Positions 33,101-45,100 of a stretch of 64,000 nucleotides of DNA are shown here, one piece after another; positions within the stretch are counted from its first letter, which is position 1, and each line of letters starts with the position of its first letter. Source of the stretch: Pyrrhosoma nymphula. Its lineage: Eukaryota; Arthropoda; Insecta; Odonata; Coenagrionidae. The notes under the pieces were generated by a model that did not search any database, was not told the DNA's origin, and was given only the letters and a program-made list of their open reading frames with translations. The stretch spans positions 87,079,838 to 87,143,837 of the forward strand of contig OY754339.1 in assembly GCA_963573305.1 (NCBI GenBank), written 5' to 3'. The position numbers were made by a program, and so were the translations under genes.

Positions 33101-36100
33101 ACTAATATTGCATCATGCAGTACACCACAGACTTCATCATAGTAATGTGTGTTGCTGTGGAACATTTTTTTAAGGTTCTCACATCATCATCAATGGTGGT
33201 GCAATTTATAAGGGCTCTGAGAGACATTTTATGTAGGGTAGTAAGAGCGAAAAATCACTTCACCCCTAGAATTTGATGAATTTGACCTCATTTTAAAGCA
33301 AAAACTTTCATCTCTCCAATGATATAAAAATATTAAACCCTTATTAACTACTTTTTGAGCAATATGCCTGAAAATACAAGCTGTTTAACGTGGGATAGAT
33401 TATGGCTGTGTGCTCCTGAGGGAGAATAATGAAAAAATTAGGAATGTATAATACCTAGATTTCATCAAAAAAACTAACAGGTTGTACCTATGTTTCATCA
33501 AATGTTTATCAAAATTAATCTTTTATCACTGCAGTAATTTTTACAGAATCACAAAAAAAACTTGCTGTTTAGAAGGCTTTTTAGCCATATGGCATAAAAA
33601 AATGAGTCAACTTAGAGACTTAGGTCGATATATTTATTTAATTAGTGAGAATTTTGGTCATATATATATAGCTATATTTTTGGGCCATTAATATTACAAT
33701 ATTAGCGTCACATTTCTTACAGACGCTGAGATTAAAAGATAAAATTTGAATATGGTCTCCATAATGACTAGGGAAATATCACGCTCAAACTACCTTAAGG
33801 ATGTGAGAAGAAGAGGGGGTGGAATGGAAAGGGGTTAAATTCCGCATAGGAAAGGGATTAAAGGTTGCAACTAAAGTCTTATCAGGATTCATTTGGGGTG
33901 GGAGGGAGGGAATGATTTTCTGGAAAATTTCTGTTTAAGAAATAATTTTTAATTTAATTGCGTGCATACGTGTAGCACAATGAGAGAAAGTCCATGTGAG
34001 AGGTTGAGGAGGAACAATGTATTCAGCTGGAAAGAAAGTGGAGTAGAGAGCTTAGGGTTTCTCTTTGGTTTTTGAGACTCAAGAGTACGAGTATGGAGTT
34101 CGGCCCCACTAAAGAAAAAAATTATTAATTAGAACCATCGAACATTTTTAGTACAATAAAAGAAAAAGGTAATTTCAATATTGATCTCAACCTTCAAAAA
34201 TAACAATCAATTCACCTATTTATTATATTAAGATGAACACAGTGCTAAATGACGAAGATTAATCCAGGTGGAATTCAAATGGTTGGCAGATGAGGATGTT
34301 CCTCTACTGTCATAAAGGCCAGTAGAACAAGTAAAATATTCTCATCTTAATGGTTTTCATGCAAGAATTTTATTTTATATTCCAAATCGAATGTTAGAAA
34401 GTCTGGTGCAAAGACCTCACTTGAATGGAGCCCTCGGCATACTCACATTTGTCTGACTTAATGGGTGCTTATGGGAGGGCTGCATCAAAGACGCACTTTT
34501 GATTGAAGACCTCTGATGATAGGTCAATAATCTCAAATTGTATCAGGACTGTTGACTGCCTTTTAACAAATTATTGAAGAAGATGGGATCAAATTAAAAT
34601 ATTGTTTCTAAGTAAATGTCCAACAAAAACAGAGTTACCATTTTTAAAATGGTAGAAAACCATAATGTTAGAAATAGCGTATGTAGAGTTCATTCCTTTC
34701 TTATCAGAATTATTCGATTGAATGTACAGTGACATTTTTTGTTTGTTAAATATTCTAATGCGTTGAGAGATGTTATATCATGATCAGGGGATGTTATATC
34801 ATGATCAGGGGATGTTATATCATGATCAGGGGATGTTATATCATCTTGCATGACCATTGAATTTGAAGGTTTTCTGGTGCCTCCTAGAGTGTACATTAGT
34901 AAACCTATCATGTAAATAATACTACTGTGAGGGAATTCACCTTGAAAAAAATCATTTTATGGGAATTCCAACCTGGGTCTCCCAATTGTCAGTCAGGTGT
35001 ATTAGACACCACTTGTAGATCACAATTCAAGATACATTTCTGTTCATGAAGCTCATACAAAGTAGGTGCTATAGATATTGGGAACTAGGTATTTTTTGTA
35101 TGTATTATCCAAAACAAAAATACATAAATTTTAATGATAATTCAAAACATATTTTCAGTAATCAGTCGATTGTTTATGTTCCAAAACATACTGATGATTT
35201 ATACATGTGAATTTATTATTTTAATTTTTATTAGCCACTTGAATCATTTCATTTGCCTCTTTAGCATAGTCACTGCTTTAAACAAAGGCCAGCCATGGAA
35301 CAGAGCCAATGAGAATGATGAAGATGATGCGAAAGATATCTGGAACGCGAACCAACTACCCAGGCGACAAACTATTCTTCTCTCAGCCACCCTCACTGAT
35401 GCAGTCAACAGGTTAGCAGGCTTGGCACTCATGGACCCAGCTAAAATTGAAGCGTCAGATGGGAACCCTGAAGAAGATTCATTTGTTATTCCCAAGAACA
35501 TAAGGCAGTGGTACATGATTGTGCCACCAAAACTCCGGCTGGTCACTTTAGCTGCTTTCATCGTATGGAAATGCAAGGTTGGTATTGTTTGCATCTCGAA
35601 AATTCTAGGATCATTGTGTGCATGTTTGATGTCATAGTGTATATGTACAATTGTTTCATCATGTGTGCTTCTGCTTTGTCAATTGTTGTGATGATTTTGG
35701 ACTGCGTGCAACTAATGCAGTGAATTCTGCCTTTAAATCTTACATGCTTGGGTAGATAACGGAAGAGAAGAAAATACTGGTGTTTTGTGGCACTCAAGAT
35801 ATGGTCGATTATCTTACTGATCTCTTGGCTTATGTGCTTGGGGCTCCGGCATCGTCGAAAAATGAAACAGCCATAGATGATGATGACGATGAAGAGGTCG
35901 AGGGGGAACGCCTTGCTGATGTGGAATTTTTTAAACTTCATGGAAACATGACCCAAACTGTAAGTATCCATTTTACAAGGGTGACTTTTTATTAGTACCT
36001 ATGTATTTAAATATGTAGAGACTTAGCAAATTTCTGGAGCTATGAGGTGTATTAAGTTGATTCCATTCCTCAGACGTACGGTAATGCAATGTTTTATTTA

Positions 36101-39100
36101 AGAAAGTGACGTAAAGGTGGTGAATTCGAGGAGGGGTATTGAAGACTTGTTAATTCATGCTATATTTTTTCCATGAGAAATTACTTTTCCGATTCTGCAG
36201 TTCGAATTTCTCTCAGAAATCTCACAAGGTCCTGACCCAATGGAAATCCTGGGAAGATTTCTCTCCAATGTTTGATCTTTGCATGCGCCAAGTATTTCAT
36301 TCCATCGGCCTGTAACTGTAAAATAATGGCATACTTATTTAATCTACACTAGAGATGTTTACCATGCTCTTCTTTTTCTCTGCTCAGTGGAATCGTCCAT
36401 TCACTGCTGAAGTGCTCACCAAGGACCTTTCCTTATTGAGGTAGTTAGAGCGAAAAATCACTTCACCTAGAATTTGATGAATTTGACCTCATTTTAAAGA
36501 AAAAACTCCCATATTTCCAATGATATCAAAGTATTAACCTGTTTCCGAACTACTTTTCGAGCAATTTGCCTGAAAATACAAGCTGTTTTACAAGGGAAAG
36601 ATTACAGCTCTGGACTCCAGAGGGAGAACATAAAAACATTTGGAATTTAAAACGCCTAGATTTCTTCAAAAACTAACTTTGTGTAGTTTTTATGTTTTCT
36701 CAACAATTTACAAAAATAAATCATTACTCACCGCAGTAATTTTTACAGAATCGCTTAAAAAAACCGTCTGTTGCGAAGGCGTTTCCACTGTATGGTGTGA
36801 AAAAATGAGAGAAAAAATAAGTGAGAGACTTATGTGGTTATATTTATTTAATCCCTGAGAATTAGTGTCATATATAACTATATATTTGCACAATTAATGT
36901 TACAGTATTTACTTCATACCTACTTCTCATAGATGCTGAAAATTAGAAAGTTAAATTCGAATATGGTCTCCATTATGACTAGGGAACTATCTCGCTCAAC
37001 CTACCGTAATCGCGCATCCTCGGCGGTTCGCCTGGTGAATTGAGGGATTGAATTGGGACGCTCTCCCCTCTCCAGGGTTTGTCATTGGCCAGCTCACGCC
37101 GCGCCGGAAGCAGCCCGCCGTGGGAGCGTGTGCTGGCTTCCGCCTCGGCCTCCAGCGGTGGCAATAGGCCTGTGCCACGCTCGTGCCCTGCGAGTCAGGG
37201 TTCGCTGTCTCCCCGCCGGAGCGAATTCTGACTCGTGGAAGGAGCGGTTTAGTGGGCATTCGTTTTAAGGTGGCTGGAGCGATTTTTGTTCATGTACAGA
37301 TTTTTGTGAAACTTAGCAAACGTGTCCTTATTAGTAATATCTATCGATAAAAGTGAAAAAACTGAATGCTACAGAATTGGTTTCCTGGCAATTGAATGAG
37401 ATTTTAACAAGTACTCTTATGGCACACGGCATATTTTTTGAAACAATTCGATTACTTATGTACAGATTTTCTCCTAAATGCGAAATAATAAGTTTCAAAT
37501 TATTATTATAGCTGCTAACAAATATCAAGGTATCATGCCGAGTAAGAAAAGCGTATCTATTTTAGATATGATTTTCTCGTAAATTTCGAATTTCGCGCCG
37601 AAAATCCAAGTCAAAACAATGCTTTAATTAAGACGAAAATTTTAAATATAACTCTTGCATCATATACATTAGATGTTAGATTGTTGTTGGGGGGGCCTTC
37701 GTCAGGAGCCCGGGCACTTAGACCTTTCTTGGTCCATTGTGCCATCCCCATGCCTGTCTGCCACTTGCAGACAGGGGACAAGAGCACCTCGGTAGAGGTA
37801 TGGAGGATTGGCCTCCCCCTGCCTCACCCCAGTACCAGGTATAGAGGATGTCCTCCCTCCAACCGGCCCGGTTTGGCCTGGCCTGGCCTCTCAGGCCTGC
37901 CGGTATAGGTATGGAGGGAGTATCATCTCTCCATCCATGCCTGGTTGAGGTATGGAGGAGGGTCACCCATCCAACCACCGTCCGGGCCCAACGTTGCTTA
38001 ACTTCGGTGTTCTGATGGGAACCGGTGTTTCAACGTGGCTAGGCCCTTGCCCATCATATACATTACTGCATGTGTGGTGATTTCCAACGTATAAACAGGT
38101 GTACTTGAGTGATATGTGATCCAAGAATATTTTTCGACTTGAAAAGTTATTAGAATGTGCCTTCAACGACTCACGATTACCGCTCCAGCCACCTTAAGTT
38201 TCATTTCATCCTCAAAACACTCCTTTTTTTAGGAATGTTTTTCGGAGTTTTTTTTGGGCTGATTTAGTTGTTGGTTTTGAAGACTTTTCTCGTAACCGTG
38301 AATAACTTCCGTTTAAGGTACCCAATTAATTGGCAAGAGACTCTTGATTTAGTTGGTAAACTGGACTTTTAGTTGTCTTCGATGAATGAAGGAGATCGAA
38401 CTGACGGGAAGAATCACCGTTGAAGTACTTCTTACCTATTTAGATATGATTTTCTCGTAAATTTCGAATTTCGCGCCGAAAATCAGAGTCAAAACAATGC
38501 TTTAATTAGGACGAAAATTTTAAATATAACTCTTGCATCATATACATTACTACAAGTGTGGTGATTTACAACGTATAAACAGGTGTACTTGAGTGATATG
38601 TGATCCAAGAATATTTTTTCGACTTGAAAAGTTATTAGAATGTGCCTTCAACGACTCACGATTACCGCTCCTTCATCCCCAAAACACTCCTTTTTTTAGG
38701 AATGTTTTTCGGAGTTTTTTTTGGGCTGATTTAGTTGTTGGTTTTGAAGACTTTTCTCGTAACCGTGAATAACTTCCGTTTAAGGTGCCCAATTAATTAG
38801 CAAGAGACTCTTGATTTAGTTGGTAAACTGGACTTTTAGTTGTCTTCGATGAATGAAGGAGATCGAACTGACGGGAAGAATCACCGTTGAAGTACTTCTT
38901 ACCTATTTAGATATGATTTTCTCGTAAATTTCGAATTTCGCGCCGAAAATCAGAGTCAAAACAATGCTTTAATTAGGACGAAAATTTTAAATATAACTCT
39001 TGCATCATATACATTACTACAAGTGTGGTGATTTACAACGTATAAACAGGTGTACTTGAGTGATATGTGATCCAAGAATATTTTTTCGACTTGAAAAGTT

Positions 39101-42100
39101 ATTAGAATGTGCCTTCAACGACTCACGATTACCGCTCCTTCATCCCCAAAACACTCCTTTTTTTAGGAATGTTTTTCGGAGTTTTTTTTGGGCTGATTTA
39201 GTTGTTGGTTTTGAAGACTTTTCTCGTAACCGTGAATAACTTCCGTTTAAGGTGCCCAATTAATTAGCAAGAGACTCTTGATTTAGTTGGTAAACTGGAC
39301 TTTTAGTTGTCATTGATGAATGAAGGAGATCGAACTGACGGGAAGAATCACCGTTGAAGTACTTCTTACGAAGGCAGTGGCGGATGACGGTTGTTTTTGG
39401 GGGTAGCGGATTGCTACTTTCCGGAGGTCTGGGGGCATGGAATATGTACCATAGAACCACCATTTTTCCTATTGTTCCAAGAATTACAGGATGGAAGCCC
39501 CCCCTTAATCTGCCACTGTACGAAGGGCATTTGAGTAAAGTTAGGTACGAGCGTTCGTAGATGCCAGTGGGCAAGCTCAGTCTCGCCTATTCGCGGTCAT
39601 GCAGTGATCTAAAAGTTTGTTGGCAATAAATCTTCATCATGCCCTGCAAGATACCTCAAGGGTGTGTGGCAGGGGGTGAGTATTCACCCACACGCATTAC
39701 ACTATACCCTATTAAAGTTAGTGTAACTACGACTATTGATGCATTAGCATAAATCGCTAATGCTTGTTAGGAGGCGATGCCTCACAAGCATGCACTACAC
39801 ACTAGGTATTCCACCAATGTTAGAGGGACTGTTCGTATTTTACCAGTGCATAAATGGACAAAGATGCAAACATTGTACTGAAAACATGCACGGTGTTTCT
39901 GGCACACGACGATACATGGCTGATTAGGGGAGAATGCATATGTGGTGCTTACAGCCTGCCTTGACTGTGTGGATTAATTTTGATATCAAGTAATGCATGA
40001 TTGTTTATGTTCGCGTTTCCATTTCATTTGCTGGTACGAACGCAACATCAGTAAAAACCTTTTTTTTATAATAATTTGTAATTTTGTAATTTCGACATTT
40101 ACAAGGGAAACAATGTGTGTTATTTTATCCGAATGGGAATCGATATAATTTCTATTATGTTCTTGCGGGCTTACAAGGAATTGTGCTGCCATCAATTCCA
40201 TAGTACTGCAGTTCGAATATATATTTGTTTTGTGAAACCTTAGGTACTGAGTAGATACTTATTTGAAATCCTGGAAAAAACCCTCATCTTGATTTTTTGT
40301 TTCGCGTGGTTAAATAGCCTTGAGCTAATGCATCATTGTGACTCGAGGGCTGACGATCTACTTACCCGGAAAATATTCATTTCTGATTAATATCGAGAAT
40401 GAGGGCCTATTTTTCTTATCGAGTGAATCCGTGGAGGTTCGTACATCATCTCGGCCACCTCATCCGTCAAAAGGACGCATCTTTTATAATTCCGAGTTGG
40501 CTCGCGGCGAGAGCTCATTTGGAAAGGTTCGCCTTGGGTCTTTCTCTTCTCAGTGTTCACGTGAAGGGAATATAGGAGCATGGAAATATGCTCCGCGTTA
40601 GTAGGGCATTTTAAGGTAGTTTGAGCGAAATGTGACTTCATCTAGAATTTTCTGAATTTGACCTCATTTTGAAGAAAAAACTCTTATCTTTTTAATAATA
40701 TCAAAATATTAACCTCTTGCCGAACTACTTTTCGAGCAATTTGCCTAATAATATAAGCTGTTGTATATGGGATAGTTTACGGCTGTGCGTTCCAAAGGGA
40801 GAATATTTATAAAAAAATCGGAATTTCTAACACCTAGATTTCATCAAAAAATTAACGTTATGTAGTTTGTATGTAAAATCAGCTATTTATAATAATTAAT
40901 CTATTACTCACCGTAGTAATGTTTACAGATTCGCAAAATAACCATATCTTGTGAAGGCGATTGCACCGAACGGCGTGAAAAATTGAGTCAAGTGAGAGAC
41001 TCATGAAGATATATTTAATTAATTACTGAGAATTTTTGGCTTGTACATTTATATTTTTGCGCCATTAATATTGCAATGTTTAATTCATATTTCTTACAGA
41101 TGCTGAAATTAAAAAAAAATAAAATTCGAATATTGTCTCCATTATGACTAGAGAAATATCTCGCTCAAATTACCTTGAAGTGTGATGAGAATGATAAACT
41201 TGTTCGTGCGAAAGTCAATGTTGGAGTTAGAAACCTTTTGACGACCCGAGCTATCCTGGTTTTTCATGCCTCACACTAAGTGCTCGCGTACGACTGTCGT
41301 CTATTATTTCGGGTGTGTGTGTTTATTGGAGCGTGGACCGTTTGAGTGATTCGGAAACGCCAAATGGCACCAATAATGTGCACCCCCCTTGGGCCCTTGA
41401 GAGACTTTAAGCTTGATTTGGTTAAATGTTTCCGACTGCGCGATTTGATTGGCGAACTCTTTTGAAAAGAGGTGCCTAAGTCGCATTTAGTCGCCTTCCG
41501 GATAGATAGGCCCGCGGGGCGCACGGGCTGGGGCATTTGCAGTGGTTGAGCGCCAACCGGTGGCTGAATGGCGGGCCGCTCTCCGTGAAATGCATTCGCC
41601 CCCCAATTGCTTCCCTCTCTGACAATGAGTCACAGTCGAACAGATGACGGATGGGATGAAAGGAGAGTGTGGGGGAGGGTTAGAAGGGGCAGGGGCCACG
41701 GGTGAATGCCCTCCCGGTTGTCACCTCCTGGTGAAATGTCACCACTCGTGTCCACCTCTCACACCAGGTGACTTTAATACCCCTGCTCTTTATTTTCGCA
41801 ACTTTCCGAAAATCACAAATTGGCGAGTCTCGCGAATTCAAACGAACGAATGACACTGATGTAGTTAAGAGCATTACATGAACTTGAGTTTTTCATCAGA
41901 GACTAAAAGAGAGTGAACGAAATACCATTTGAAACCATAGCTATTCATTTAAATATCACTATGTTAAATTAACAAACAAGAACACACCTTTTTGAAATCA
42001 AATCAGAAAAAAATGAAAAATTAATCTTTAGTGCAATATATTATATGTTTTTAAGTTCGTATATCTGTATGAATAAAATAAGACCTGGTTAAATATTAAA

Positions 42101-45100
42101 AAAAATAACCGATTCTAGGTTGGCGATTAAATGAATGTGACCCATGAACTTGAACACTGTAGAAAAACACAATTAAACTTCCATTTCCGGAACACTTTGA
42201 GGGATATATATATGACTTTCTAGTTGCTTTATGGTTGCTGTGACGTTAGATTCGAAAAAGTGTATTAAAAAAGAATTCCACCCCCTCCCAACTAAGATGA
42301 GTACATACAATAACACTGATAGAAGCGGATAAATAAGAGGGGTAGACATTCGAACTGATGTTAATTCCATCTTTCTGCGCATCTTAAGTGAGCTCAAGAA
42401 GAAAGTAGCGAGACTCACCGACACAAAGAGACAATCCCTTTCGGCATCAAAAGGGCTCCTTGATCATCAAGATCTAACTAAGGGGGCCTTCATAGGTCGG
42501 TGGCGATGCCGATGACTGCAGACGGAACATATGTCCGCCTCCACGGCTCGGCGGCCAGAAAACAAATGAAAGGTGGTAGGCGTAACATTAAAATTTGCAC
42601 TAGTACTTGCAAGTCATCGGAAAAAGAAAAATTAAATTGATTTTTGAGTTCCATTGCCGTGATCAAATGAATGAATTGGTTATAAAATAAATTTGTTATT
42701 ATTTATTTCAGCTAATTGGATGGCAATAGTTTCGCTTTAACCATATATGTTAATCAAACGTGCAACGTCTCCATCTTTTTCATAAGGTTATTGAAGTAAG
42801 TTGAAATAAAAGCCTCGAGACTGGATCCCAGCATTATATAGTGCTGCAAGCGTAATATTTGTGCGTATGAAATAATTCGGTTTTTATTAAACTTGCCAGA
42901 AAAGATTATATTGACATTAACACATGAGCAGTTCCACTTCTTGAACATGCAGTAAGCAATAGCCACGACATGAAAATTTCCACACCATAATTGTGGCGTC
43001 AAGATTGGATAACTATGGTTGAAATAAATGTTTGTTCATTGGTCGATTGAAGCCATTCTCACGTTAGCGCTAGTAAAACGGCGTTGCAATAATATTAGGA
43101 AAGGCTATTTTCGTTTAATACAAGAGCAGTTTTTCTCACATAATCATAAATTCAACTCTAAAGAACTTAAATATATCGTAGAAATAAAAGGTCTCCATAA
43201 AAAGAAGCCTTTACGAAAAAGGAAGGCCTCTATAGCCACCGAAGGGGGTTTCACTTCTGAAATGCAGCGGGGTATCCCGCGGCCGCTGCCGGGGATTTCA
43301 GTCGGGGTCAATTAGACCTGTGCGCCGCCGCCGCCGATGGTTCTGTTGACGCCGCCGACGGATTACATGCGGCGCACAGTGGGAAATTTCGGGATCTCTG
43401 GCGACAAAACCCTGCTCTACAGCTTGTGGGTGGATGAAATGACATGTTTTTTTCTTTAAACACTCATCATTGCATGTAGTTTAAGGACCCGCTGCGGAAA
43501 ATACAGGTTTGCTTTATGTTTTTACGTGAGAGTTGATTGAACTAACGTCGAATTTGAAAATATGTTGAAACATCTTTGAATTGGCAGGATACAAAGGGGT
43601 CATGAAATTTAAAGTTTTAGGTCGGGTCAGTCAGCGAATAAGGCTGCAAATCACGCAGTCACGGATTTACATCACAGATCTACTTGGTTCACGTATATGA
43701 AAGTAAAAATAAATCTTTTTCTTTGCAGATATTTTGGGTACGAAGCATAGCTTCCTATTGACCATAATCCCAAACTTTAAATAAAAAAATAATCTTTACA
43801 AAGTAACACCATTCATTTCCCAGCATTCGGGAGGAAAATCCGCAGTTTCCCCTTTGTATTGCCATTTCAAAGATGTTTCAACATATTTTCAAATTCGAGG
43901 TTAATTCAATCAACTCTCACGTTACAATGTAAAGCCAACCTGTATTTTCCGCAGCGGGTCCTTAAATTACATGCAATGATGAGTATTTAAAGAAAAAAAC
44001 ATGTCATTTCATCCACCCACTAGCTGTAGAGCGGGGTTTTGTCGACTGAGGTCCCGAAATTTCCCACTGTGCGGCGTGCCGCCGATGGCGCCGCCGTTTA
44101 GGTTAGCCATTTACAAGCCATTGCTTTTGGTGCATGAATACTGTATTTGTTTACACTTATCATTACGCACTCCTCGTCATTGTAATTCCATAATATTGTC
44201 TAACACCACTCATCACAGTTACATCCGTGCATCAATAGACATTATTATAGACAATACAATAGACAATATCTCTCATTAGCGACAGTTAACAGAGCATTGA
44301 CGGATGTGAGGGATCTTCAAAGACTTCGAGATAGCCGTTCAAACTCGTCGACGAGTTGCATGGTTAGGCCTTATCCACAGTATTTAAATAAAAAACTTGC
44401 ATTTTATGCTTTTTCAAAAATATCGTTTTTAATTTTCTCTAATAGGAATTGTAATAGCGGCTGCAAATTGGAAAGGTTTTTTTTACTATTTCTAGCCCAG
44501 AAATGGTCGTAGAGGGAGATATTTTGGAATTGTCGGGGAAATCAAATCCCAATTTCCGTGTAATACTCGTCTAGCTCGAAAAAGTATCCATTCTGGCCAC
44601 AAGCACGCCTAGTTTACAAGTTTTTTCCATCGATGGGTTGACGATAAACGCCAAATGATCATTGCCAAGTCCGTCAACCGTGGATAAAATACTTTTTATT
44701 CACGATAACTACAGATATTGTCAGGGAAATAGTGCAAATATATGAGTGAAATTAGATAAATTTTTATTGTTTCGAGGTTTATGTAAGAATTTTTTTTGCA
44801 ATTTTCAATAAAAATCTTTAAAAAGGAATGCCTTTTCTATGAAATCCTCTCAAACCACAACTCTCTAAAAACTCTAAAACATTATACCCGTATAAACTGA
44901 ATAATAACATATTAGTAATAAATTTCTGTAATGCGTTGGTAAAATTAAGTTAAAATAAGTTTTTTAACATGTTTATGCAAAATAAATGGTTTTATTTTTT
45001 AATGATTATAATGCATCATTTTTATTATAATATCCTAATGTGCTACAGTACTGAGTTTGAGTTTAGTACGGCGAGTTTGTTTAAATATTGTCTTTCCTTT

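Larger units (their letters stand above)
32097..35264 (+). other. DDX31 intron 5
   Basis: 3.2-kb AT-rich intron. It contains a family A MITE (33235-33798), a 21-bp minisatellite (34769-34852) and a tRNA-derived SINE (34925-35020); the rest is unassigned. It ends with TTGCCTCTTTAG. Confidence 0.8.

Noticed and set aside
34769..34852. CRISPR-like array
   Set aside because: Units abut without spacers, and the context is a eukaryotic intron; it is a minisatellite.
37950..38051. 5S rRNA gene
   Set aside because: Only the first ~95 bases are 5S-like, it is fused to a non-5S body and flanked by a 14-bp target duplication, so it is a SINE.
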